Assembly: GCA_003279715.1 (NCBI GenBank)
Contig: QCGY01000002.1
Location: 50,051-114,050 of the forward strand
Source of the DNA: Pelagibacteraceae bacterium AG-390-D18
Lineage (GTDB): Bacteria; Pseudomonadota; Alphaproteobacteria; Pelagibacterales; Pelagibacteraceae
DNA: 64,000 nt
Reading direction: 5' to 3'
Below are positions 33,358 to 42,432 of the stretch, piece by piece. The translations under genes and the position numbers were made by a program. Position 1 is the first letter of the stretch. Each line of letters starts with the position of its first letter. Under the pieces are notes generated by a model. That model searched no databases, had not been told where the DNA came from, and saw only the letters and a program-made list of their open reading frames with translations.

Positions 33358-34032
33358 ATGGAAGCTGATATTACATCACAAGCAGTAGGTTTAGGGGCTA
33401 ATACTGATTTTTCTTTATTAAGCCTATTTTTAAGAGCAGATATAATTGTTAAGTCAGTAATGATTATTTTAATAGTTTGCTCAATTTATTCATGGGCAGT
33501 TATTATAGATAAAATTAGATTATTTAAAAAAATAAACAAATCATCTGAGGAATTTGAGGAAAAATTTTGGAACTCCAAATCAGCAGAATCATTTTATAAT
33601 AGTTTGCCAACAAAAATTGATGATCCTATGGCAGTGGTTTTCCAAGATGCTATGGAAAGCTTATTGAAAAAAAAATCTAAAAATAATTTGAGTGAAAAAA
33701 TGACAACTTTTTTAGAAGTTGGAATTGAAAAACAGATGTCTAAAATTGATAAAGGTTTTACTTTTTTAGCAACAGTTGGATCTACAGCACCGTTTATTGG
33801 TTTATTTGGTACAGTGTGGGGTATAATGAACTCATTTCAATCTATTGCAATTTCAAGAAATACAAGTTTAGCAATTGTAGCCCCGGGGATAGCGGAAGCA
33901 CTGTTTGCTACTGCATTAGGGTTGTTAGCTGCAATACCTGCAGTGGTTGCTTATAATAAATTTAACACAGACTCACAAAAGTATTCTCAAAAGCTAGAAA
34001 ATTTTTCAAAAAGATTTTTAACAATAATTTAA
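33358..34032 (+). CDS. tolQ: Tol-Pal system protein TolQ
   Basis: A 224-residue MotA/TolQ/ExbB proton-channel protein. Three membrane segments are visible (about 28-48, about 130-155 and about 170-195), with TVGSTAPFIGLFGTVWGIM in the second and LAIVAPGIAEALFATALGL in the third. It forms the TolQ pentamer of the envelope-constriction motor. It starts the tolQRAB-pal-cpoB cluster; I see no confident promoter in the 50-bp gap. ybgC, normally before tolQ, is absent. Confidence 0.95.
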   Translation: MEADITSQAVGLGANTDFSLLSLFLRADIIVKSVMIILIVCSIYSWAVIIDKIRLFKKINKSSEEFEEKFWNSKSAESFYNSLPTKIDDPMAVVFQDAMESLLKKKSKNNLSEKMTTFLEVGIEKQMSKIDKGFTFLATVGSTAPFIGLFGTVWGIMNSFQSIAISRNTSLAIVAPGIAEALFATALGLLAAIPAVVAYNKFNTDSQKYSQKLENFSKRFLTII

Positions 34033-34449
34033 ATGGCATTTAAATTAAACCGCTCATCAAAAGAACCTATGAGTGAAATTAATGTGACACCATTTGTAGA
34101 TGTTATGTTGGTTCTTCTCATTATTTTTATGGTTACAGCTCCATTATTAACTGTAGGAGTACAAGTTGATTTACCTGAAAGTTCAGCAGACTCACTTCCT
34201 GAAGAAACGGAACCACTTACTCTATCTATAAATTCAAAAGGTGAAATTTTTATTCAAGAAGCAAAAGTGGAGTATGACAGTATTATTGCTAAAGTTTTAG
34301 CAGTATCAAAAAATAGAACGGATACAAGAATTTATGTTCGAGGTGACAAAACTATTAACTATGGAAGAGTTCTTGAAATAATGGGTCTATTATCAGGCTC
34401 TGGTTTTACTAAAGTTGCATTAATATCAGAACCATTAAAGCAAAGGTAG
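34033..34449 (+). CDS. tolR: Tol-Pal system protein TolR
   Basis: A 138-residue ExbD/TolR protein with one N-terminal helix. EINVTPFVDVMLVLLIIFMV (about 15-34) includes Asp23, the protonatable residue of the motor. The periplasmic domain ends with GFTKVALISEP. The gene directly abuts tolQ. Confidence 0.95.
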   Translation: MAFKLNRSSKEPMSEINVTPFVDVMLVLLIIFMVTAPLLTVGVQVDLPESSADSLPEETEPLTLSINSKGEIFIQEAKVEYDSIIAKVLAVSKNRTDTRIYVRGDKTINYGRVLEIMGLLSGSGFTKVALISEPLKQR

Positions 34450-34455
34450 CTCTAA

Positions 34456-35334
34456 ATGAATAGAAGTATAATTATATCTTCTGTTTTGCATACAGTATTG
34501 ATTGTTATAACTGCTATGAGTTTGCCATTTTTAACTAAAAAACCTTTAGATATTCCACCGATTGTTTCTGTAGAATTAATACAGATTGCTGAAAAAACAA
34601 ATATACCATTCGCCCCAAAAGCAAAAAAAATAATTGAAAAGAAAAAGAAAAAAAAATTAAAAGAAAAAGAAAAAAAATTAGTATCAGAACAAGCACCTCC
34701 AAAAAAAGTTAAAAAAACAAAAACTAAAACCGTTGTTTCATTAGATAAAAAAAAAGAAAAAATTGATAATCAAACTCCTGAAGCAGTTCCATTGCCAGAT
34801 AAAACGGTCAAACAAATTGAGACAAAAAAAGAAAATAAACAAAATCCAGATAAATTAGATGAAGAGGTAAAACAAGTTTCAGAGTTTGAAAAAAAAGAAT
34901 TTGTTGATTTAGATAATATTGCAAAATTAATTGATAAAGCAAAAGAAGATACATCGGAAATAATTAAAAAAAATAATGATATTACTCAAGATCAAGATAA
35001 AAATATCGTAACTTCAGGATTAACCTTAAGTGAAGAAGATGCCTTAAAAGCACAAATTTTTGGATGTTGGAGTATTCCTCTTGGATTACCTTATAATGAA
35101 GATTTGCTAGTAAGAATTAAACTAATGCTAGAACCAGATGGCTCAGTAGCAAAAACTGAAATTTTAGATCATGCTAGAATGAATAAACCAGGTCAGGGCT
35201 TTTATAAAGTATTAGCAGAAAGTGCATTAAGAGCTGTAAAATTATGCCAACCTTTAAGAGTACCAACGTCGGGTTATGAAAGATGGAAGGAACTTCAATT
35301 AAATTTTGATGCAAGAGAGATGCTAGAAGGTTAA
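34456..35334 (+). CDS. tolA: Tol-Pal system protein TolA
   Basis: A 292-residue protein: one N-terminal membrane helix (about 5-26), a Lys/Glu-rich periplasmic stalk (about 55-180) and a C-terminal domain with IFGCWSIPLGLPYNEDLLVR, similar to TolA/TonB C-terminal domains. It couples the TolQR motor to TolB and Pal. The identification relies on this layout and on its place between tolR and tolB, because the stalk is low-complexity. Confidence 0.88.
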   Translation: MNRSIIISSVLHTVLIVITAMSLPFLTKKPLDIPPIVSVELIQIAEKTNIPFAPKAKKIIEKKKKKKLKEKEKKLVSEQAPPKKVKKTKTKTVVSLDKKKEKIDNQTPEAVPLPDKTVKQIETKKENKQNPDKLDEEVKQVSEFEKKEFVDLDNIAKLIDKAKEDTSEIIKKNNDITQDQDKNIVTSGLTLSEEDALKAQIFGCWSIPLGLPYNEDLLVRIKLMLEPDGSVAKTEILDHARMNKPGQGFYKVLAESALRAVKLCQPLRVPTSGYERWKELQLNFDAREMLEG

Positions 35335-35343
35335 GATATAGAA

Positions 35344-36687
35344 ATGAAAAAAAACTTAATTATTTTATTTTTACTGACTGTATTTTCAACCAAAGCTTTT
35401 GCTTTAATTGAAGTAGATATCACTAGAGGAAATTTAAACCCACTTCCATTAGCAGTATCACCTTTGTCAATTGACGATAAATCCAAAATAAGTTTTGAAA
35501 AAATTCTAAAAAAAGAAAATATAGGATCTGAAATTTCAATTATAGTTGAAAATAATTTAAAGATATCTGGTTTGTTTAATCCAATAAGTAAAGATGCATT
35601 CTTACAGGCACCAGATATAGCAAATTTAAAACCTAGATTTGAAGATTGGAATTTAATCAAAGCTCAAGCACTTATTACTGGTAAAGTAACATATATTAAT
35701 GAAAAATTGAGGGTTGAATTCAGGTTATGGGATATTTTAGCAGCTAAAGAGATGATGGCACTGGCTTTCACTACGGTACCTAGTAACTGGAGAAGAGTAG
35801 GACACATTATATCTGACAAAGTTTATGAAAGATTGACAGGAGAAAAAGGATATTTTGATACAAGGATAATCTATGTTGCTGAAGAAGGTCCAAAAACTCA
35901 AAGAAAAAAAAGGTTGGCAATCATGGATCAAGATGGTGCGAATAATAAATTTCTTACACTTGGAAATGAGCTTGTATTAACGCCAAGATTTAACCCTGCA
36001 AGTCAAATGGTTACATATTTGTCGTACTTTAAAAATTTACCAAGAGTATATCTATTAGATATTGAGACAGGAACGCAAGAAGTTGTGGGTGATTTTCCTG
36101 GCATGACTTTTGCACCAAGGTTTTCTCCTAATGGTAAAAAAATAATTATGAGTTTTGCTAAAGATGGAAAATCAGACATATACACTATGGATTTAGAAAA
36201 TAGATTGGTTGAAAAAATTACAAATCATCCATCAATTGACACTTCACCATCTTACTCTCCTAATGGAAAATTTATTGCTTTTAATTCTGACAGAAGTGGA
36301 TACCAACAAATTTATGTTATGAAAAGTGATGGCAGTGATGTTAGAAGGATTTCATTTGGAAATGGTATTTATGGAACGCCTGTGTGGTCACCTAGGGGAG
36401 ATTTAATAGCTTTTACTAAGCTACATAAAGGAAAATTTTATATTGGAGTAATGAGGACAGATGGAAAAGGAGAAAGATTGTTAACTGAAAACTATTATCA
36501 AGAGGCACCATCTTGGTCTCCAAATGGAAGAGTTCTAATTTTTTATAGAGAAACAAAAACTAACGCAAAAGGCGAAGGGTTTTCAGCTAAACTATGGTCA
36601 ATAGATTTAACGGGGTATAATGAACGTTTAGTTGAAACTCAAACTGATGCTTCCGACCCATCATGGTCATCTTTATTGAGTAATTAA
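35344..36687 (+). CDS. tolB: Tol-Pal system protein TolB
   Basis: A 447-residue periplasmic protein. A signal peptide, [20 protein letters not shown], precedes an N-terminal domain (about 21-170) and a six-bladed beta-propeller with repeated (F/Y)SPNGK and WSP motifs (for example [10 protein letters not shown] and [15 protein letters not shown]). TolB binds Pal and TolA. The length is typical. Confidence 0.95.
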   Translation: MKKNLIILFLLTVFSTKAFALIEVDITRGNLNPLPLAVSPLSIDDKSKISFEKILKKENIGSEISIIVENNLKISGLFNPISKDAFLQAPDIANLKPRFEDWNLIKAQALITGKVTYINEKLRVEFRLWDILAAKEMMALAFTTVPSNWRRVGHIISDKVYERLTGEKGYFDTRIIYVAEEGPKTQRKKRLAIMDQDGANNKFLTLGNELVLTPRFNPASQMVTYLSYFKNLPRVYLLDIETGTQEVVGDFPGMTFAPRFSPNGKKIIMSFAKDGKSDIYTMDLENRLVEKITNHPSIDTSPSYSPNGKFIAFNSDRSGYQQIYVMKSDGSDVRRISFGNGIYGTPVWSPRGDLIAFTKLHKGKFYIGVMRTDGKGERLLTENYYQEAPSWSPNGRVLIFYRETKTNAKGEGFSAKLWSIDLTGYNERLVETQTDASDPSWSSLLSN

Positions 36688-36772
36688 GTAAAAAAACTTG
36701 ATTTTTTGACTTGAAACCTCTAATTAGTTGTGAAAAAGTAAAGAATTGAAATTAGCAGCAAGGAGCAATTTA

Positions 36773-37336
36773 ATGATACTAAGCAAAATTTTTAAAAATG
36801 GATTTCTAATACTAGCGGCGTGCCTGGTTCTAACAGCCTGCGCAACAAAAAAAGAAGTTACTACCACTACCACTACCGCTCCTGAAACTTCACAAACTTC
36901 AGAAACTTCAAAAACTACTGAAACTACTGAAACTACTGAAACCACAGGTCAAATGCAAGGTGATGTATATACAGGAGATGATACAGTCAAGTACTTAGCA
37001 GATGGAGTTCCAGATAGAGTTTTCTTTGCAACGAACGAGTCTATTTTGACTACAGCTTCAAGAGAAACTTTAAGAGCGCAAGCTGCTTGGTTAAGAAAGA
37101 ATTCTAATATTAATGTAGTTGTTGAAGGTCATGCTGATGAAAGAGGTACAAGAGAGTATAACTTAGCTTTAGGAGAAAGAAGAGCTAATTCAGCTAAAGA
37201 TTATTTAATGACTTATGGAATTTCTTCAGACAGAATATCAGTACTAAGTTATGGAAAAGAAAGACCGGTTGATGCTGGCTCTAATCCTTTAGCTTGGTCA
37301 AAAAATAGAAGATCTGTAACTGTTAAAGCAAATTAA
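36773..37336 (+). CDS. pal: Peptidoglycan-associated lipoprotein Pal
   Basis: A 187-residue lipoprotein. The signal peptide ends in a lipobox, LVLTAC, with Cys23 as the lipidated residue. A Thr/Ser/Glu-rich linker (about 29-58) follows, then an OmpA-like domain with EGHADERGTREYN (118-130), the peptidoglycan-binding motif. I use ATG 36773 because AGGAG at 36761-36765 sits 7 bp upstream; the in-frame TTG at 36746 would put nine extra residues before the signal peptide. A terminator follows. Confidence 0.95.
   Translation: MILSKIFKNGFLILAACLVLTACATKKEVTTTTTTAPETSQTSETSKTTETTETTETTGQMQGDVYTGDDTVKYLADGVPDRVFFATNESILTTASRETLRAQAAWLRKNSNINVVVEGHADERGTREYNLALGERRANSAKDYLMTYGISSDRISVLSYGKERPVDAGSNPLAWSKNRRSVTVKAN
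36887..36940 (+). repeat. Six 9-bp units in the Pal linker
   Basis: Within pal, six consecutive 9-bp units encode Thr-(Ser/Thr)-(Gln/Glu/Lys); the last three are identical (ACTACTGAA). An ACT/ACC-rich Thr run lies just upstream. Such in-frame repeats can change number by slippage and would vary the linker length without breaking the frame. Confidence 0.9.
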
Positions 37337-37349
37337 TAATTTAAATTTA

Positions 37350-37387
37350 AAGACCCTAAAACGTAAAAGTTTAAGGGTCTTTTTTTT
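37350..37387 (+). terminator. Rho-independent terminator after pal
   Basis: AAGACCCT and AGGGTCTT-type arms (AGACCCTAAA at 37351-37360 and TTTAAGGGTCT at 37370-37380) form a stem followed by a run of eight T residues. This is one of the few classical terminators in the window and separates tolQRAB-pal from cpoB. Confidence 0.9.
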
Positions 37388-37418
37388 GCCATTTTTATAA
37401 CCATAAATCTAAACATTA

Positions 37419-38411
37419 ATGAGATTTACACTTAATATAATATTATTAATTTGTTTTAATTTAAGTTTTTTAAATAATTCTTTTGGAGATAATCATAATA
37501 TTTATGAAACTTTAGAAATTATTAAGAATGATCTTAAAACTCTTGAAAGAGCAGTTTATTCTGGTTCAATTGAAATCAACACATCGTCTAATGAAAGCTC
37601 AAGTATTGGGTTAGACAGCAACTCAGAGGATGTGCTGACAAGACATCTGTTAAAATTATCTGAAGTTGAGGATCAATTTAGGCAATTAACTAATAAATTT
37701 GAAGAAATTAATTTTAAGCTTGATAAATTATCAAATAGGCTATCAAAAATTCAAACAGATAATCAGATACGATTCCAGGATATAGAGTCTGTAATAAGTT
37801 CTGGTGAAATTACAACACAACTAACATCAAAACCAAAAGTAGATAAAAAAAACCAAATATTACCTGGGAGCTCTCAACCCCAGGATTTGGGTACAATTAC
37901 ATACAAAGATACTGAGACATCTGAAACTTCTCAACAAATTCAATCAGTAGATACAACAGCAACTGTGCTGACTGAAACTTTTCAAGCTGAAGAAAAATTA
38001 TTGCCTCTAGATTTAACCCCAAAGAAACAGTATGAATTTGCAACAAGTTTTTTAAAAGTTGGTGATTATAGTACAGCTGAAAGAGCTTTTAGAGAATTTG
38101 TTTTAGATAATGGTGAGCATGAATTAGCTGGTAGTGCCCAGTATTGGTATGCTGAAACATTTAGAATAAGACAGCTTTATACTGATGCTGCATCAGCTTA
38201 TTTAGAAGGTTATCAAAAATATCCAAAAGGCAAAAAAGCTCCTATAAATCTTTTAAAACTTGGTGTATCCATGGTTCAAATTGGAGAAAAAGACCAAGGT
38301 TGTAAAATGATAAACGGTGTAGCGTTGCAATATCCCAAGGCAAACCAATCAGTAATCCAAAAAGCAAAATATGAGTCTAAAAAATTCGAATGCATCAAAG
38401 AAGACTCATAG
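37419..38411 (+). CDS. cpoB: Cell division coordinator CpoB (YbgF)
   Basis: A 330-residue protein. A signal peptide (about 1-23) is followed by a coiled-coil region (about 75-125), an acidic linker rich in Gln, Ser and Thr, and a C-terminal TPR domain starting near KKQYEFATSFLKVGDYSTAE with SAQYWYAETF. CpoB ties PBP1B activity to Tol-Pal movement in E. coli. It lies after the pal terminator, and its end overlaps tilS by 41 bp. Confidence 0.88.
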   Translation: MRFTLNIILLICFNLSFLNNSFGDNHNIYETLEIIKNDLKTLERAVYSGSIEINTSSNESSSIGLDSNSEDVLTRHLLKLSEVEDQFRQLTNKFEEINFKLDKLSNRLSKIQTDNQIRFQDIESVISSGEITTQLTSKPKVDKKNQILPGSSQPQDLGTITYKDTETSETSQQIQSVDTTATVLTETFQAEEKLLPLDLTPKKQYEFATSFLKVGDYSTAERAFREFVLDNGEHELAGSAQYWYAETFRIRQLYTDAASAYLEGYQKYPKGKKAPINLLKLGVSMVQIGEKDQGCKMINGVALQYPKANQSVIQKAKYESKKFECIKEDS

Positions 38412-39396
38412 GTTTTTATTTAATAAATTAAAAGATAGAAGAGTTCATCAAATTTATAAAAAATTTGAAGGTGAATTATCTATTAATAAAAGTTTTATTG
38501 TAGCTGTTTCAGGAGGCCCAGATAGTCTTGCGCTATCTTTTTTATCTAAGATTTATTCAATCAAAAAATCTCTAGATGTAAAATATTTTATTGTTGATCA
38601 CAGATTAAGAAAAAACTCAACATCGGAAGCCAAATATATTCAAAAAAAATTAAATAATTTAAATATAAAATTAAATATTTTAACTTGGAAAGGTTTCAAA
38701 CCTAAGAAAAATATTCAATCTATTGCTAGAGAAAAAAGATATGAATTACTATGTGACAGAGCCAAAAAATACAGAATAGAAAACATTCTAGTTGCTCATC
38801 ATTTAGATGATTTATTTGAAAATTTTTTTATAAGAATTTTAAGAGGAAGTGGTTTGCATGGACTAATCTCACTGGATAAAGAATCACAAATAAATAATGT
38901 TAATTTAATTAGACCTTTAATAAATATCGATAAAGATGATTTAGTTTATATAAGCAAAATTGTTTTTAGATCATATGTTGAAGATCCATCAAATAAAAAT
39001 GATAAGTTTAAGAGAGTTAAAGTTAGAAATTTATTAAAAGATTTAAGTTTGGAGGGATTGGATAGAAATAAATTTTTTTTAACAATAAAAAATTTAAAAT
39101 TTGCTAATGAAAATATAAAATTTTATACAAAAAAAAACTTAAAAGAAAATGTAACTATTTTACAAAAAAAACAATGCGCCATTCTGAAAAAAAATTTTTT
39201 TTCTCAATCAGAAGAAGTTATATTTAGATCTTTTGGTGAAGTAATAAAGACTATAGGAAAAAAATATTATACTGTTAGAGGGAAAAAAATTGATAAGATT
39301 ATTAATTTAGCAAAATCTAAGTCCTCATTTAAGGTTACTTTAGGAGGATGTTTAATAAAAAAGGTTAATGAAACTGTTATATTATCAAAAGAATAA
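38371..39396 (+). CDS. tilS: tRNA(Ile)-lysidine synthetase
   Basis: A 341-residue PP-loop ATPase with the motif AVSGGPDSLALSFL at about 43-56, then VDHRLR and HHLDDLFENFFIRILRGSG. It converts C34 to lysidine in tRNA-Ile(CAT) so that AUA can be read. The start at 38371 lies 41 bp inside cpoB; I found no better start codon before the PP-loop, so the overlap seems real. It is shorter at the C terminus than E. coli TilS. Confidence 0.93.
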   Translation: MSLKNSNASKKTHRFLFNKLKDRRVHQIYKKFEGELSINKSFIVAVSGGPDSLALSFLSKIYSIKKSLDVKYFIVDHRLRKNSTSEAKYIQKKLNNLNIKLNILTWKGFKPKKNIQSIAREKRYELLCDRAKKYRIENILVAHHLDDLFENFFIRILRGSGLHGLISLDKESQINNVNLIRPLINIDKDDLVYISKIVFRSYVEDPSNKNDKFKRVKVRNLLKDLSLEGLDRNKFFLTIKNLKFANENIKFYTKKNLKENVTILQKKQCAILKKNFFSQSEEVIFRSFGEVIKTIGKKYYTVRGKKIDKIINLAKSKSSFKVTLGGCLIKKVNETVILSKE

Positions 39397-39462
39397 TAAA
39401 ATATAATTATTTAATGATATTTTGTCACTTGTTAATCTTGTAATAATTCTTATCTTATTGTT

Positions 39463-41370
39463 ATGAATTTAAAAAATCTTGCTATGTGGGGAATCATAGT
39501 CTTCTTGACTATAGGTTTATACAATATGTTTAAGAATCCACAATCAAATGTAAGAGGTGGTAATCAAATTATTTTTTCAGAATTTTTAACCTCAGTTGAA
39601 AATGGAGAGGTTTTAAAAGTTGAAATTCAAGGGAATAACATCAAAGGAGTTTTTTCCAATGGTAATTCTTTTTCTACTTACTCCCCTAACGATCCTAATC
39701 TAATTGAAAAACTATCTGATAAAGGAGTAAGTATTTCAGCTGCACCTCTAGAGGAAAAAATGCCTTCATTGTTTGGAGTTCTTTTATCTTGGTTCCCAAT
39801 GCTGTTGTTAATTGCAGTTTGGATTTTTTTTATGAGACAAATGCAAGGTGGCAAAGGTGGGGCAATGGGATTTGGAAAGTCTAAAGCCAAAATGATGAAT
39901 GAGCTAAAAGGTAAAGTTACATTTAATGATGTTGCAGGGGTAGAGGAGGCTAAAGAGGAGGTAGAAGAAATTGTAGAATTTTTAAAAGATCCAAAAAAAT
40001 TTAGTAGACTTGGAGGAAAAATACCAAGAGGTGCATTGTTAGTCGGACCTCCAGGAACAGGAAAAACTTTATTAGCAAGAGCAATTGCTGGAGAAGCAGG
40101 TGTTCCTTTTTTTACAATTTCAGGTTCAGATTTTGTAGAAATGTTTGTTGGTGTAGGAGCATCAAGAGTAAGAGATATGTTCGAGCAAGGAAAAAAAAAT
40201 TCACCATGTATTATTTTCATAGATGAAATAGATGCAGTGGGCAGAAGTAGAGGTGCTGGCTTAGGTGGTGGAAATGATGAAAGAGAACAAACCCTAAACC
40301 AATTGTTAGTAGAAATGGATGGTTTTGAAACTAATGAAGGTGTTATTATAATTGCAGCAACTAACAGGCCCGATGTGCTTGATCCAGCTTTATTAAGACC
40401 TGGTAGATTTGATAGACAAGTGGTTGTTTCAAATCCAGATATTATTGGAAGAGAAAAAATCCTAAAAGTTCATGTAAAAAAAATTAAAATTGCACCAGAT
40501 GTAAATTTAAGAACTATAGCAAGAGGAACTCCTGGTTTTTCCGGAGCTGATTTAGCGAATTTAGTAAATGAGTCAGCCTTACTGGCTGCTAGAAAAAATA
40601 AAAGGATTGTAACATTAATTGAGTTTGAAGAAGCCAAGGATAAAGTAATGATGGGATCTGAAAGACGTTCAATGGTAATGACGGAGGATGAAAAAAAATT
40701 AACCGCATATCATGAGGGTGGACACGCTTTAGTATCATTTAATATGCCAAGTTATGACCCAATACATAAAGCAACAATAATTCCAAGAGGTAGAGCGCTT
40801 GGAATGGTGATGAATTTGCCTGAGAGAGATAAACATGGATATTCAATCAAATATTTAAAAGCTAGAATGGCTGTATGTTTTGGCGGTAGGGTTGCAGAGG
40901 AGTTAATTTTTGGTAAAGATAATATATCTACAGGTGCTGGAGGTGGTAGTGGATCAGATATTAATCAAGCTACACAACTTGCTAGAGCCATGGTTACAAA
41001 ATATGGAATGAGTGAAGAAATGGGGCCAATTGAATATGGTGAAAACCAAGAGGAAGTATTTTTAGGAAGATCAGTTACACAAACACAATCTGTTTCAGAA
41101 GAAGTGGCTCAAAAAATAGATAAAGAAATTAGAAAGCTTGTTGATGAGGGATATAATCAAGCTACTAAAATATTAACTGAAAAAATTGATGACTTACATA
41201 AAATTGCTAAAGCACTGATTACTTATGAGACTTTATCAGGTGAAGAAATTGAAAATATAATTAATAAAAATATATACCCAAAAGATAAAATAGTTGAAAA
41301 ACCAGAAGAAAATGATGACCAAAGCTCAGCTTTAGGTGCTATGGGTTTAAAACCAAAAATAGTTCATTAA
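39463..41370 (+). CDS. ftsH: ATP-dependent membrane protease FtsH
   Basis: A 635-residue membrane protease. Membrane helices lie at about 5-22 and 103-123. The AAA module has Walker A GPPGTGKT (195-202), Walker B FIDEID (252-257) and the second region of homology at about 309-319. The zinc site is HEGGH (417-421). It degrades misfolded membrane proteins and, in other proteobacteria, the heat-shock factor RpoH, whose gene lies at 46991-47884. A 66-bp A+T-rich gap precedes the start. The C terminus is variable, as usual. Confidence 0.97.
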   Translation: MNLKNLAMWGIIVFLTIGLYNMFKNPQSNVRGGNQIIFSEFLTSVENGEVLKVEIQGNNIKGVFSNGNSFSTYSPNDPNLIEKLSDKGVSISAAPLEEKMPSLFGVLLSWFPMLLLIAVWIFFMRQMQGGKGGAMGFGKSKAKMMNELKGKVTFNDVAGVEEAKEEVEEIVEFLKDPKKFSRLGGKIPRGALLVGPPGTGKTLLARAIAGEAGVPFFTISGSDFVEMFVGVGASRVRDMFEQGKKNSPCIIFIDEIDAVGRSRGAGLGGGNDEREQTLNQLLVEMDGFETNEGVIIIAATNRPDVLDPALLRPGRFDRQVVVSNPDIIGREKILKVHVKKIKIAPDVNLRTIARGTPGFSGADLANLVNESALLAARKNKRIVTLIEFEEAKDKVMMGSERRSMVMTEDEKKLTAYHEGGHALVSFNMPSYDPIHKATIIPRGRALGMVMNLPERDKHGYSIKYLKARMAVCFGGRVAEELIFGKDNISTGAGGGSGSDINQATQLARAMVTKYGMSEEMGPIEYGENQEEVFLGRSVTQTQSVSEEVAQKIDKEIRKLVDEGYNQATKILTEKIDDLHKIAKALITYETLSGEEIENIINKNIYPKDKIVEKPEENDDQSSALGAMGLKPKIVH

Positions 41371-41379
41371 CAAAAAGAA

Positions 41380-42432
41380 ATGAGAAGATATTACACTAGA
41401 GCGTGTAATTTCTATTATGGTAATGAATCAAAGTTATTGGTAGATAACAACAAAACTTTTCCTCTTAATGGAAATAAAAAAATTTCATTTGATCATGTTG
41501 AGATAATATCAAGAACTTCAAAAAAAAAAATTCCTATTTACAAGATTAATAGTTTAACAAAATCATTAAAAGAACAAATAGAGATAGATTTAAAAAAAAT
41601 AAGGTCAAAAAGAAAAAATTTTTCAAATTTAAATTTTTTAAAAATTCCAAATTTAATGGGGGTATTAAATCTAACACCTGATAGTTTTTCTGATGGAGGA
41701 AAGTTTAATAAAAAAAGTAAAGGACTAAAGCACGCACTTCATATGTTTAATTCAGGTGCAAATATTATTGATGTTGGCGGAGAGTCTACTAGACCTGGAT
41801 CAAAAGCTATAAATAATAAACTTGAATGGAAAAGAATAGAAAAAATAATTAAATTACTGAGAAAAAAAATTCCAATTTCATTAGATACTAGAAAATCTGA
41901 AATTATGAAGAGAGGAATTAAGTGTGGTGTAAAAATTATTAACGATGTCTCTGGACTTAATTATGATTCCAAAACTATTGATGTTCTCAAAAAATACAAA
42001 ATTCCTTTTGTTATCCAACATTCAAAAGGAACACCTGAAAATATGCAAAATAAACCAAAATATAAAAATGAATTATTAGATATATATGATTTTTTTGAGC
42101 AAAAGATAAAGTTTTTAAAAAAAATTGGTATTAAACATAACAATATTATCATTGATCCGGGCATAGGCTTTGGAAAAAATTTGAAACATAATATTAATCT
42201 TATTAGTAATATTTCTATTTTTCATTCATTAGGTTTTCCTATACTTGTAGGTAATTCAAAAAAAAGATTTATAAAAGAAATAGCAGGAAATAATGACACT
42301 AAGAATAGAATTGGAGGAACAGTAGCATCTTCAATTTATTTGATGATGCATGGTGTTCAAATTTTACGAATTCATGATGTAAATGAATTGCTTCAAGGCA
42401 TAAAAGTCTTTAAAGAAATAATAAAACATTAA
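41380..42432 (+). CDS. folP: Dihydropteroate synthase with N-terminal extension
   Basis: A 350-residue protein. Residues from about 88 on match FolP: GVLNLTPDSFSDGGKF, IIDVGGESTRPGS, SLDTRK, IINDVSGL and IIIDPGIGFGK. It condenses p-aminobenzoate with 6-hydroxymethyl-dihydropterin diphosphate. The roughly 85-residue N-terminal part (with SFDHVEIISR) is absent in E. coli, but I recall similar extensions in alphaproteobacterial FolP. It follows ftsH by 9 bp and shares one base with glmM. Confidence 0.92.
   Translation: MRRYYTRACNFYYGNESKLLVDNNKTFPLNGNKKISFDHVEIISRTSKKKIPIYKINSLTKSLKEQIEIDLKKIRSKRKNFSNLNFLKIPNLMGVLNLTPDSFSDGGKFNKKSKGLKHALHMFNSGANIIDVGGESTRPGSKAINNKLEWKRIEKIIKLLRKKIPISLDTRKSEIMKRGIKCGVKIINDVSGLNYDSKTIDVLKKYKIPFVIQHSKGTPENMQNKPKYKNELLDIYDFFEQKIKFLKKIGIKHNNIIIDPGIGFGKNLKHNINLISNISIFHSLGFPILVGNSKKRFIKEIAGNNDTKNRIGGTVASSIYLMMHGVQILRIHDVNELLQGIKVFKEIIKH

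Noticed and set aside
36724-36945. Val/Ser-rich open frame antisense to pal
   Set aside because: It is the complement of the Thr/Glu repeat and signal-peptide region of pal.
39422-39456. Promoter candidates before ftsH (TTGTCA or TTGTTA with TATCTT)
   Set aside because: Spacing or distance to the ATG is poor for each combination, and no heat-shock-type consensus is recognisable; chance matches are likely in this A+T-rich gap.
39678-40220. 180-codon open frame antisense to ftsH
   Set aside because: It mirrors the conserved AAA region of ftsH; its composition follows from the sense codons and no independent motif is seen.
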